From Acinetobacter lactucae (GTDB lineage Bacteria > Pseudomonadota > Gammaproteobacteria > Pseudomonadales > Moraxellaceae), in contig NZ_LRPE01000010.1 of assembly GCF_001605885.1 (NCBI RefSeq), forward strand, positions 1 to 64,000: 64,000 nucleotides of DNA. The letters run 5' to 3'. Each line of letters starts with the position of its first letter. The first letter of the stretch is position 1. Below the pieces are notes generated by a model. The model was given only the letters and a program-made list of their open reading frames with translations, ran no database searches and was not told the origin of the DNA. Made by a program: the position numbers and the translations under genes. Below are positions 19,953 through 27,789 of this stretch, piece after piece.

Positions 19953-19990
19953 ATATTTAATTTATCGTTAACTATCACGAAATAATTCAA

Positions 19991-20638
19991 TTAATTTTGC
20001 TGATTTTCATCTTCAATCTGAAAATTTAAAACGTCAAAATTAGCTGTTTGAGTCGGTAGCGATAATGCCTGATTAATATATAAATTAATTAATTTTTGGC
20101 GAGAACCAATCGAACGTTGGTAATAGGTAGAATTTAAAAGCAGTGATGCACCATAAGTCAGTGACCAGATATAAGATAAATAATCACGAATCGACATGTC
20201 ATAATTCAATGATTTTAAATAATTTTCGGTAATATCTTTAATGGCTAAAATACGCTGTTGACGAATTTCATACAGCTCTTCGAAAAGATGCTTCAACTTA
20301 GATTCTGTCATCGTCAGATTTTCTTCAAGTTGATGCAATAGAATCGTTTTACCTGGTGCAAGCAAATGATGAAGCATATAATGAGGAGCATACTCTTTGA
20401 AATCTGTATTATATTTTTTAGAAATTTCTAAAATTTGCTTTTCATTTTGAATAATGAGCTCAAGTAGAAGCTCATTTTTACTTCTAAAATGCTTGTAAAG
20501 TGTGCCTTTAGCAATATCTAGCTCGGCCACTAACTCATCTAGAGTAATTTCCTGATTGTTTTCTAATAACAACTTTTCTGCCACGCTCAGAATTTTTTCT
20601 TTACGCATCAAAAACTGTGTATGACGATCAAGATTCAT
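19991..20638 (-). CDS. TetR-family regulator
   Basis: A 215-residue regulator from the ATG at 20638 (a GTG at 20650 would add four residues). The N-terminal helix-turn-helix reads ITLDELVAELDIAKGTLYKHF (split: recognition helix AKGTLYKHF). The C-terminal ligand domain shows no close relative I recognise, and it is Q/E/N rich at its end. It is convergent with dsbA and next to desT but separated by its own promoter region; target unknown. Confidence 0.8.
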   Translation of the reverse strand: MNLDRHTQFLMRKEKILSVAEKLLLENNQEITLDELVAELDIAKGTLYKHFRSKNELLLELIIQNEKQILEISKKYNTDFKEYAPHYMLHHLLAPGKTILLHQLEENLTMTESKLKHLFEELYEIRQQRILAIKDITENYLKSLNYDMSIRDYLSYIWSLTYGASLLLNSTYYQRSIGSRQKLINLYINQALSLPTQTANFDVLNFQIEDENQQN

Positions 20639-20774
20639 AGGTATTCCCACACCAGTTTGGCCTAACTAATAGTTTACTTCCTGTAAAAAGAAAAAGACTT
20701 TTCTCGAAATTTTAGCCTTTTTCTTTCTCCCTTTACGTATTACCACATAACCTGTTTTTTGTCATTTGCCGCTT

Positions 20775-21413
20775 CTATCGTTCCCAGTTTGCAATCCCTC
20801 TAAAGAGTAAGCGAACTTGTGTAGAAGCATTTTCAATAAAGGCAGTTTGTTGCAGCTTGAGCTGTTCACCTTGATATTGTTTCGATAGGTTGAACCACGT
20901 CATTGCCCATGTAAATGACATATTAGTCAAGATGGTAGATAAGACATTTAGGTCTTGAGGATTTTGAATATGTTTAAAATTTTCGAGTTTGGTAAGATCA
21001 GTTGTTAGATCTTCAATCAAAAATTCGATTTCTCGCGCAATTGCTGCACGAACCGTTTCTGAACCTCCCCAACGTTCAGCAATCATAAATTGCCACTGTT
21101 TAGGGCTATGATTCACCGCCTGCACAAATAGCTCAATACTGGTTTGGGTTTTAGCAGATTTATGCTGTAAGTAACTTTGTCCTAGTTGATGTAAAACACT
21201 TTTTAAATGTAGGGCAACTTGATCAACCAGTTCTTTGCCGAGCTCATCCATGTCCTGAAAATGGCGGTAGAAGGCTGTCGGTACTAAACCTACTTCACGT
21301 GCAACTTCACGCAAGCTGATACTACTGAACGAACGCCCAGACGTGCTCAGATGCAAGGCTGCATCTAGAAGTGCCTGACGACTTTGCTGTTTTCGTTCAT
21401 CCCGTATCGACAT
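20775..21413 (-). CDS. desT: TetR-family repressor of unsaturated fatty acid synthesis (DesT/FabR type)
   Basis: A 212-residue repressor of the FabR/DesT group: N-terminal SIRDERKQQSRQALLDAAL, recognition region LREVAREVGLVPTAFYRHF (residues 34-52), and WGGSETVRAAIAREIEFL in the acyl-CoA-sensing domain. It is divergent from a reductase-desaturase operon, exactly as desT is from desCB in Pseudomonas aeruginosa. Palindromes matching that family lie between them. It should sense the ratio of unsaturated to saturated acyl-CoA and repress the desaturase accordingly. Confidence 0.85.
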   Translation of the reverse strand: MSIRDERKQQSRQALLDAALHLSTSGRSFSSISLREVAREVGLVPTAFYRHFQDMDELGKELVDQVALHLKSVLHQLGQSYLQHKSAKTQTSIELFVQAVNHSPKQWQFMIAERWGGSETVRAAIAREIEFLIEDLTTDLTKLENFKHIQNPQDLNVLSTILTNMSFTWAMTWFNLSKQYQGEQLKLQQTAFIENASTQVRLLFRGIANWER

Positions 21414-21479
21414 TAAAAGAACCTATTTAAACCGTGAGCCAAAGTCTAACAAAAAAGAGCAAACTTTCATAAAAAAAAT

Positions 21480-21497
21480 AGTGAACAAGTGTTGACT
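21480..21497. promoter_or_regulatory. DesT-type operator 1, over the -35
   Basis: AGTGAACA-AG-TGTTGACT, 8-2-8 inverted repeat with one mismatched pair. It contains the TTGACT -35 element of the desCB promoter. A further half-site AGTGAACA lies at 21499-21506. Confidence 0.75.
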
Positions 21498-21520
21498 GAG
21501 TGAACAGTTATAAATATAGT
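21492..21520 (+). promoter_or_regulatory. Sigma-70 promoter of desCB
   Basis: TTGACT (21492-21497), a 17-base spacer and TATAGT (21515-21520). Both elements match the consensus at five of six or better and lie 67 bases before the desC start codon. Operators 1 and 2 cover the -35 and -10, so repressor binding should block polymerase. Confidence 0.75.
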
Positions 21521-21535
21521 GTACATATGTTCACT
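21518..21535. promoter_or_regulatory. DesT-type operator 2, over the -10
   Basis: AGTGTACA-TA-TGTTCACT, 8-2-8 inverted repeat with one mismatch, overlapping the end of the -10 element and the likely transcription start. Confidence 0.75.
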
Positions 21536-21536
21536 A

Positions 21537-21554
21537 TACGAACATGTGTTCACT
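21537..21554. promoter_or_regulatory. DesT-type operator 3
   Basis: TACGAACA-TG-TGTTCACT; the inner GAACA/TGTTC pairs perfectly while the outer bases of the left arm diverge. It is 19 bases downstream of operator 2, about two helical turns, so repressors could sit side by side on one face. Confidence 0.6.
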
Positions 21555-21586
21555 CAAATAAATAGCCAGATACAAAAGAGGAACGT

Positions 21587-22612
21587 ATGAACGCAACACT
21601 TAGCTATCAGCCACATTGGGTTCGAGAAGATTTCGTTGATTTTGTCTTACAGAAAATTAACGTGACTTGGGCGTGGAAAAGGGTACTTGCAGAAGTTACT
21701 GCAGTTCAGCCACTGCATACCGATATGGTGCTTATCAAGCTTAAACCGAATCGTAATTTTAATTTCGATCAGGTCCGCGCAGGTCAAAGTATTTTGCTGA
21801 CTTTGCTCATCGATGGCGTTTACCAACAACGTAGTTACTCAATTATTGAAGTAACTCCTCAAGGTGAAATCGCTTTAGGTATTAAAGTACAAGGCTTAGT
21901 GTCGAGTGCAGCTCAACGATTACATGTTGGAGAATGCATTGAGATTTCCCAGCCACAAGGTGATTTTACTTTGCACCAAGGTCAGCATCCTGCAATTTTA
22001 ATTGCGTCAGGTAGTGGCATTACTGCAATTTATTCACTTTTACAGCAAGCGTTGAAACAGCAGCTTAACCAAATTCATGTCATTTATTTTAATCGTGCTG
22101 AAATTTTTCATGCTGAATTAAAAGCTTTGGCAGAAAAGCATCCCGAGCTTCACTATCATTTTTTTAATACAGCCGAGCAAAAGCAGCATTTAACTGAAAA
22201 ATTACTGCAAAAGTTGGTTCCTGACTACGCGCAGACTGCAACGTATGTGTGTGGTCATCACGGCATGATGCAGCAGGCAAATGAAATTTATGTTCAGCAA
22301 AGTGCGGAGTCCCAGCTTCATCAAGAGTTTTTCATGCCTGTTCAAATCGAACAGTCTAATGAAGCACAACCCATCGTATTTCGTCGTTCGCAACAAAACT
22401 TTATTGCCACGACAACATTATTAAGCAGTGCAGAGCAAGCTGGCTTACGTCCACAGCATGGTTGCCGTATGGGTGTATGTAACCAATGTACGTGTACCAA
22501 AGTCAGTGGTGTCACCCAGAATATATTAACAGGTGAAATTGACGATCAACCAAATCGTGCAATTAAGTTATGCGTGAACCAAGCCCTTAGCCCAGTCACG
22601 ATTGATCTATAA
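21587..22612 (+). CDS. desC: Ferredoxin-NADPH reductase partner of the desaturase (DesC type)
   Basis: A 341-residue electron-transfer protein: FAD domain (QQRSYSIIEV, about residues 82-91), NAD(P) domain (IASGSGITAIYSLL) and a C-terminal plant-type 2Fe-2S ferredoxin domain with C-RMGVC-NQC (about residues 292-301) and a fourth cysteine in KLCVNQ. It passes electrons from NADPH to the desaturase encoded next. Ribosome site AGAGGA. The operon lies under desT control by the operators upstream. Confidence 0.9.
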   Translation: MNATLSYQPHWVREDFVDFVLQKINVTWAWKRVLAEVTAVQPLHTDMVLIKLKPNRNFNFDQVRAGQSILLTLLIDGVYQQRSYSIIEVTPQGEIALGIKVQGLVSSAAQRLHVGECIEISQPQGDFTLHQGQHPAILIASGSGITAIYSLLQQALKQQLNQIHVIYFNRAEIFHAELKALAEKHPELHYHFFNTAEQKQHLTEKLLQKLVPDYAQTATYVCGHHGMMQQANEIYVQQSAESQLHQEFFMPVQIEQSNEAQPIVFRRSQQNFIATTTLLSSAEQAGLRPQHGCRMGVCNQCTCTKVSGVTQNILTGEIDDQPNRAIKLCVNQALSPVTIDL

Positions 22613-22645
22613 AAACAAACATAAAAGAGATTTGAGGATACCCTT

Positions 22646-23809
22646 ATGAATATGGCAGTGGAACTTAAAGCAACATCGAAATCGGCACATTTAACCCCAG
22701 AGCAAACAGAAGCTTTTGGTCGCCGTATTGAGCAGATTCGTCAAGATGTTATGCAAAGTCTGGGTGAGCAAGATGCAAAATATATTTACAAAGTACGTAA
22801 TTTTGTACGCTACACCGAAATTGCATCACGTGGCATGTTGATGTTTGGTGGTTGGATTCCACCAGTATGGTTGTTGGGTACGGCTATGCTAGGTATATCT
22901 AAAATCGTTGAAAACATGGAACTCGGTCATAATGTGATGCATGGTCAGTTTGACTGGTTAAATGACCCAACGCTTAACGGCGCAACCTATGACTGGGATA
23001 CGGTGTGTACTGGTGAAGACTGGAAATATACCCATAACTATAAGCATCATACCTATACCAATGTGTTTGGCATGGATCATGATATCAGCGGTTATGGTGT
23101 GATGCGCATGAGTCGTGAGCAAAAGTGGGAACCCCGTTTTTTATTCAACGTGCCAATGGGTTTTGTATTGTCAACGGGTTTTGAATGGCTACTGGCTTTG
23201 CAACGTCTAGAGATGGAAAAAGTGTTGTTTGATGGCACCAAAACTTGGAAAGAAGTGTATGTAGAATCTAAAAATCTACGTAAAAAAATGGTACGTCAAT
23301 TTGGTAAAGATTATGTGCTATTCCCACTAATTGCAGGACCAATGTTCTTGCCAGTATTGGTTGGTAACTTTTTTGCTAATTTGATCCGCAACTACTGGGC
23401 ATCGACCGTGATTTATTGTGGTCATTTCACAGAAGACTCTGAAATTATCACTGACAATATTGATAATGAAACTAAAGCAGAGTGGTACTTGCGTCAGATT
23501 CGCGGTTCAGCAAACTTTACTGGCGGTAAAATCATGCATTTCTTGAGCGGTAACTTGAGCCATCAAATCGAGCATCACTTGTTTCCTGATGTACCTGCCA
23601 ACCGCTATCAAGAGATGGCACCTAAAGTACGTGAAGTTTGTGCAGAGTTCGGTCAACAGTACAATACCGCACCCTTTGGATCTCAAATTGTGAGTGTTTA
23701 TAAACGTCTGGCTGTTCACTCTTTACCTGACAATGTAGTTGATCGTTTGGTAGCGACCAAACGGACCTTTGTTGAGGTGGTGAAAGGCATGTTTGGCAAA
23801 GCTGCTTAA
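22646..23809 (+). CDS. desB: Acyl-CoA delta-9 desaturase, membrane di-iron type
   Basis: A 387-residue membrane fatty acid desaturase. The three histidine boxes are seen: HNVMH (95-99), HNYKHH (130-135) and HQIEHH (about 305-310), which bind the two irons. Hydrophobic segments lie between boxes. With DesC it introduces a double bond into saturated acyl-CoA, adjusting membrane fluidity. Ribosome site GAGGA. It is the second gene of the operon, 33 bases after desC, followed by a terminator. Confidence 0.92.
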   Translation: MNMAVELKATSKSAHLTPEQTEAFGRRIEQIRQDVMQSLGEQDAKYIYKVRNFVRYTEIASRGMLMFGGWIPPVWLLGTAMLGISKIVENMELGHNVMHGQFDWLNDPTLNGATYDWDTVCTGEDWKYTHNYKHHTYTNVFGMDHDISGYGVMRMSREQKWEPRFLFNVPMGFVLSTGFEWLLALQRLEMEKVLFDGTKTWKEVYVESKNLRKKMVRQFGKDYVLFPLIAGPMFLPVLVGNFFANLIRNYWASTVIYCGHFTEDSEIITDNIDNETKAEWYLRQIRGSANFTGGKIMHFLSGNLSHQIEHHLFPDVPANRYQEMAPKVREVCAEFGQQYNTAPFGSQIVSVYKRLAVHSLPDNVVDRLVATKRTFVEVVKGMFGKAA

Positions 23810-23838
23810 TAAAGATAGAGCACTATTTAAAGCATTTC

Positions 23839-23870
23839 AAATAGCCCCTTTTTAGGGGCTATTTTTATTT
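23839..23870 (+). terminator. Terminator of desCB
   Basis: Stem AAATAGCCCC / GGGGCTATTT with a six-base loop, then a run of T, 30 bases after the desaturase stop. Confidence 0.85.
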
Positions 23871-23984
23871 TTCGAGTCATGAAAATTGCAGACTTACATT
23901 TGAAAGTAGGGAATAAACTCAACCTGTCAAAATCCTTTGCTATACTATGCCCAAGTTTGTATTTAAGAGAAGTTAGGAAGGATT

Positions 23985-24701
23985 ATGCGTATTGACCAAC
24001 GTGCATTAGACCAATTACGTGAAGTGAAAATTACACGCAACTACACCCGTTATGCTGAAGGTTCTGTGCTGGTCGAATTTGGTCACACCAAAGTCCTTTG
24101 TACTGCAAGCATTGATAACTCAGTGCCACGCTTTTTAAAAGGCCAAGGTCAAGGCTGGGTAACAGCAGAATATGGCATGTTACCGCGCTCAACACATTCA
24201 CGTTGTGATCGTGAAGCGGCTCGTGGTAAGCAAACTGGTCGTACTCAGGAAATCCAGCGCTTAATTGGTCGTAGCTTACGTGCTATGGTTGATTTGAAAA
24301 AGCTTGGTGAAAACACGATTACGATCGACTGCGATGTAATTCAGGCTGATGGTGGTACACGTACTGCTTCAATCACTGGTGCGGCTGTAGCATTAGTTGA
24401 TGCAATGAATGTTTTATTGTCTCAAAAGAAAATTAAGCATGATCCGCTTAAAGGGTTGGTTGCTGCAATTTCTGTCGGTATGTATCAAGACGAAGTATTG
24501 CTTGATCTTTGCTATGAAGAAGACTCGAACTGTCAAACTGACTTAAACGTGGTGATGACTCAAGCTGGCGAGTTTATTGAAATTCAAGGTACTGCCGAAG
24601 ACAAACCATTTACCCGTGCTCAAAGCAATGCCATGTTAGAAATGGCTGAAAAAGGAATTGCCGAGCTCATTAAAAAGCAACAAGAAGCTTTAGGCTGGTA
24701 A
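23985..24701 (+). CDS. rph: Ribonuclease PH
   Basis: A 238-residue phosphate-dependent 3'-5' exoribonuclease trimming tRNA precursors. Signs: [16 protein letters not shown] at the N-terminus, [20 protein letters not shown] (about 66-85), GRSLRAMVD, and the phosphate/metal site [19 protein letters not shown] (about 115-133). Length is normal for an intact enzyme, unlike the frameshifted copy in some E. coli K-12 strains. Ribosome site AGGAAGGA. Confidence 0.97.
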   Translation: MRIDQRALDQLREVKITRNYTRYAEGSVLVEFGHTKVLCTASIDNSVPRFLKGQGQGWVTAEYGMLPRSTHSRCDREAARGKQTGRTQEIQRLIGRSLRAMVDLKKLGENTITIDCDVIQADGGTRTASITGAAVALVDAMNVLLSQKKIKHDPLKGLVAAISVGMYQDEVLLDLCYEEDSNCQTDLNVVMTQAGEFIEIQGTAEDKPFTRAQSNAMLEMAEKGIAELIKKQQEALGW

Positions 24702-24714
24702 TTTTACGCTTTCT

Positions 24715-24743
24715 AAAAAACGCATCTTTGGATGCGTTTTTTT
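24715..24743 (+). terminator. Terminator of rph
   Basis: Stem AAAAAACGCATC / GATGCGTTTTTT with a TTTG loop, 14 bases after the stop. Confidence 0.92.
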
Positions 24744-24833
24744 ATGCCTTCATCAAACCGACATAAAAACATCACTTGCCTGTCACTTTTACGCTTTATT
24801 AGTAGTTCGCATTTAAACCGTTTGGAAAAACCA

Positions 24834-24968
24834 ATGCGAAAACTTTCACTTTTATTAATTACATCTTTAGCACTCATGCTCAGTGCTTGTAACGATGATA
24901 ACGACTCAGATAATTCATCGCCTACAACACCGCCGACCAGTAATTGCAAAATGCACTGTGCACCATAA
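24834..24968 (+). CDS. Small lipoprotein encoded before phospholipase C
   Basis: A 44-residue protein. MRKLSLLLITSLALMLSAC ends in a lipobox (LSAC, cysteine at 19), followed by a short Asp/Ser/Pro/Thr-rich tail with two more cysteines. The start at 24834 is preferred over the upstream frame from 24732 because that one runs into the rph terminator and hides the signal. It is 21 bases before plc, so probably co-transcribed. Role unknown; it may be a lipid-anchored accessory of the exported enzyme. Confidence 0.65.
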   Translation: MRKLSLLLITSLALMLSACNDDNDSDNSSPTTPPTSNCKMHCAP

Positions 24969-24989
24969 TAAGAACTCAGGATAGAACTA

Positions 24990-27158
24990 ATGAATCGTCG
25001 CGAATTTCTCTTAAATTCTACAAAAACCATGTTTGGGACAGCTGCTTTAGCGAGTTTCCCGCTGAGTATTCAAAAAGCCTTAGCTATTGATGCCAAAGTT
25101 GAAAGTGGAACTATTCAAGATGTTAAACACATCGTGATTTTGACCCAAGAAAACCGTTCTTTCGATAACTATTTCGGAACATTAAAAGGTGTACGTGGTT
25201 TTGGTGATCGTTTTACGATTCCAATGACAGAAAGCCGCAAGGTTTGGGAACAATATGATGCGAATAAAAAGAAAGTATTGCCTTACCATTTAGATAGCCG
25301 TTTAGGAAACGCACAGCGCGTTTCAGGTACACCTCATTCATGGTCTGATGGCCAAGCAGCTTGGGACAATGGTCGCATGAGCGATTGGGTCGCTTATAAA
25401 AAACCGCAGTCGATGGGTTATTACAAAAAACAAGAAGTTGAATATCAATTTGCCTTAGCCAACGCATTTACCATTTGTGATGCCTACCACTGCGCTATGC
25501 ACGCGGGAACTAACCCGAACCGTAAATTTATCTGGACGGGAACCAATGGACCTACAGGCGCAGGTGTTGCGAGTGTGGTAAATGAATTTGATGGGATTGG
25601 GGCATCAACAGAAGGTTATGAATGGACGACGTATCCTGAGCGTTTACAGCAGGCAGGTGTGACATGGAAAGTTTATCAAAATATGCCGGATAACTTTACT
25701 GATAACCCCCTAGCTGGTTTCAAACAATATCGCCGTGCAAATGAGCAATCTGGACAACCTGTCAGTAACGATACACTAACGTGTCCAGCATATAATGAAA
25801 AGATTGATGCGACTCAACCACTTTACAAAGGTATTGCTAATACCATGCCAGACGGTGGTTTTTTAGGTAGTTTTAAAGCAGATATCGCTCAAGGTAAATT
25901 ACCGCAAGTGAGTTGGCTGGTCGCTCCTGCAACTTACAGTGAACATCCAGGGCCATCTAGTCCTGTACAAGGTGCTTGGTATATTCAGGAAGTATTAAAT
26001 GCATTAACTGAAAACCCTGAGCTGTGGAGCCAAACCGTTTTATTGGTGAACTTCGATGAAAATGATGGTTTCTTTGACCATGTTCCATCACCAAGTGCGC
26101 CGTCTAAAGATGTAAACGGTGTTGTATATGGGAAAACGACTTTAAATGATCAGCAAGTATCTTATGAATACTTTAACCATCCAGCAGTAGCGACTTCAAA
26201 ATCTCAACCTAAGCCAGACGGTCGAGTGTATGGGCCGGGTGTACGTGTTCCAATGTATGTGATTTCACCGTGGAGCCGTGGTGGTTGGGTGAACTCTCAG
26301 GTCTTCGATCATACCTCTATTTTACAGTTCTTAGAAAAACGCTTTGGTGTGCAAGAGCCTAACATTAGTCCATACCGCCGTGCTGTATGTGGTGATTTAA
26401 CGACAGCATTTAATTTTAAAACACCGAACCTTCTGCCTGTTGCTGAACTCGATGGGAAGAAAACCAAAGCCGAAGCCGATGCGATTCGTGTTGCTCAAGC
26501 TTTATTGCCACAAGTTCCTGTTCCAATTCAGCAGCAATTTCCTCAGCAAGAAATGGGAATTCGGCCATCACGTGCTTTGCCATATATTTTGCACACTAGT
26601 GCCAAAGTCGATGCTACTCAAAAAACGGTTAAGCTGATGTTCTCAAATACGGGTAAACAGGCAGCCGTTTTCCATGTTTATAACCGATTAGATCTAACAG
26701 CAATTCCACGTCGTTATATGGTTGAGGCGGGTAAACAACTCGATGATGTATGGAATGCTACAAATGGGCAGTATGATTTGTGGGTACTTGGACCAAATGG
26801 TTTCCACCGTGCATTTAAAGGTAATTTGAGTCAAGCTAACCAGACTCAAGCATTACCGGAAATTAGAGTATGTGTGGAAGAGTGTGATGCGAATTTGTAT
26901 TTAAAAGTGCGTCATGATGGTAATAAGTCAGTCAAGCTCACTGTCAAGGCAAATGCTTATCTGCCAAACAAGACATGGACTATTGAAACGAATAGTTCTG
27001 AAAAAGAATTAGTTTGGGATATGTCTGAATTTGGTGGTTGGTATGACTTCACTGTGACTTTAGCTGATGATGCTACTTTCAGTCGTCGTTTCGCAGGTCG
27101 TATAGAAACTCAAGAGGATTCAATTTCTGATCCGTATATGGGTTATTTAGAGTCTTAA
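24990..27158 (+). CDS. plc: Phosphocholine-specific phospholipase C (Tat-exported)
   Basis: A 722-residue enzyme cleaving phosphatidylcholine-type lipids. The N-terminus MNRREFLLNSTKTMFG carries a twin-arginine export signal, so it is folded before export. Family motifs: TQENRSFDNYFGTLKGVRGF (about residues 52-71), HAGTNPNRKFIWTGTNGP (about 171-188) and LVNFDENDGFFDHV (about 353-366), metal and catalytic residues of the acid-phosphatase-like fold. Two C-terminal domains of unknown function follow (about 525-700). Acinetobacter carries more than one plc; I cannot say which this is. Confidence 0.93.
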   Translation: MNRREFLLNSTKTMFGTAALASFPLSIQKALAIDAKVESGTIQDVKHIVILTQENRSFDNYFGTLKGVRGFGDRFTIPMTESRKVWEQYDANKKKVLPYHLDSRLGNAQRVSGTPHSWSDGQAAWDNGRMSDWVAYKKPQSMGYYKKQEVEYQFALANAFTICDAYHCAMHAGTNPNRKFIWTGTNGPTGAGVASVVNEFDGIGASTEGYEWTTYPERLQQAGVTWKVYQNMPDNFTDNPLAGFKQYRRANEQSGQPVSNDTLTCPAYNEKIDATQPLYKGIANTMPDGGFLGSFKADIAQGKLPQVSWLVAPATYSEHPGPSSPVQGAWYIQEVLNALTENPELWSQTVLLVNFDENDGFFDHVPSPSAPSKDVNGVVYGKTTLNDQQVSYEYFNHPAVATSKSQPKPDGRVYGPGVRVPMYVISPWSRGGWVNSQVFDHTSILQFLEKRFGVQEPNISPYRRAVCGDLTTAFNFKTPNLLPVAELDGKKTKAEADAIRVAQALLPQVPVPIQQQFPQQEMGIRPSRALPYILHTSAKVDATQKTVKLMFSNTGKQAAVFHVYNRLDLTAIPRRYMVEAGKQLDDVWNATNGQYDLWVLGPNGFHRAFKGNLSQANQTQALPEIRVCVEECDANLYLKVRHDGNKSVKLTVKANAYLPNKTWTIETNSSEKELVWDMSEFGGWYDFTVTLADDATFSRRFAGRIETQEDSISDPYMGYLES

Positions 27159-27176
27159 GCTGTTAAGTTTTTTTCC

Positions 27177-27209
27177 TTAATGAGGGTATTAGAATTTATT
27201 CCTCATTAA
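27177..27209. repeat. Inverted repeat after plc
   Basis: Perfect 9-bp arms (TTAATGAGG / CCTCATTAA) with a 15-base loop, 19 bases after the plc stop. There is no T-run after it, so it is a poor intrinsic terminator but could shield the 3' end of the message. Confidence 0.5.
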
Positions 27210-27221
27210 CTGGTGCTAAAA

Positions 27222-27363
27222 GTCATCTGCAACCTGTCTATAATCTATAAGGATCTTATTTTTGCAACAAAATAGGATAGAGGATGAAAGTGGGGCAGGT
27301 TTTGCAGATGACAATGCCTTTGGTCTTGCATGGCTTTAGCCGCCATTCAGGGCAAAACCAAAG
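27222..27363 (+). ncRNA. Candidate structured RNA between plc and nadC
   Basis: Two strong hairpins follow each other. First, arms 27222-27238 and 27294-27312 pair over 11 + 6 base pairs with a TT bulge, enclosing a 10-bp hairpin (27253-27262 with 27269-27278). Second, 27318-27329 pairs with 27352-27363 (11 of 12), enclosing a perfect 5-bp ATGGC/GCCAT stem (27330-27334 with 27342-27346). No credible protein covers it. I do not recognise a known RNA family; RNase P, 6S, tmRNA and common riboswitch cores do not fit. The strand shown is inferred from the flanking plus-strand genes. Confidence 0.4.
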
Positions 27364-27370
27364 TAACAGA

Positions 27371-27588
27371 ATGAGCTGGTGGCAAAAAATTCTAAGCGGT
27401 AAGACTCTGTCACATAGGCTGAATAGAGAAACGAGATACCCACACCACGATAGCGAATACAGGGTTTAGGCTGTTGATATAAAACTTTATTTGCGGGAGA
27501 GGCTGTTGTACAGATGAATAATAAAAATAAAGGCTTACCTTTTGTAACAGAATCTCCTAAGCCTCGTCATATTTATCTTTTACCTTGA
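27371..27588 (+). other. Remainder of the plc-nadC intergenic region with two doubtful micro-ORFs
   Basis: Holds ORFs of 32 codons (27371-27469, MSWWQKILSGKTLSHRLN...) and 24 codons (27514-27588, MNNKNKGLPF...); neither has a good ribosome site and I do not recognise either. Also seen: a 9-base direct repeat AGGCTGTTG (27468-27476 and 27500-27508) and 7-bp inverted arms AGGCTTA/TAAGCCT (27531-27537, 27558-27564). These may belong to a longer RNA that begins at 27222. Confidence 0.3.
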
Positions 27589-27621
27589 AACCCTGATTTT
27601 TTAAAGTAATGGGGAAAATTT

Positions 27622-27789
27622 ATGCTACAAGGTTTTATTGTATTATTAGCAGTAGTTACATTTGTTTTAATGGCTGCCGACCCACGTGATAGTGGGGCAC
27701 AAGCGACTCAGTCAGCATGGCAAAAAACACAAGCGGCAAACATGACCAAGTCGCAAAAAAATACCAATAATGACGCAGATTTTATCTAA
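27622..27789 (+). CDS. Small membrane-associated or secreted protein, 55 residues
   Basis: Reads MLQGFIVLLAVVTFVLMAAD followed by a polar tail rich in Q, T, N and K and ending NNDADFI. GGGGA lies at good distance before the ATG. Residues 4-18 form one hydrophobic segment, either a membrane anchor or an uncleaved signal. Its stop overlaps the end of the convergent nadC gene by 4 bases. The good ribosome site and protein-like composition support it as real; I recognise no family, and the function is unknown. Confidence 0.65.
   Translation: MLQGFIVLLAVVTFVLMAADPRDSGAQATQSAWQKTQAANMTKSQKNTNNDADFI

Noticed and set aside
27345..27420. Possible c-di-GMP (GEMM) riboswitch because of GGCAAAACC and GGCAAAA
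   Set aside because: The first segment is a paired arm of a hairpin, the GAAA tetraloop stem and the GGGACGCAAAGCC core are missing.
27371..27469. 32-codon frame MSWWQKILSGK... as a gene
   Set aside because: No ribosome site and it lies within sequence that looks like structured RNA; kept only as a doubtful micro-ORF.
27222..27590. Possible RNase P RNA (order of TAGGCTG, AGATGAAT, ACAGAA and GGCTTA resembles its 3' half)
   Set aside because: The universally conserved P4 strands (GAAAGTCCGG and ACAGAA-CCGGCTTA) are not present in proper form, and the 5' half does not fold as P1-P3. Similarity is probably chance.
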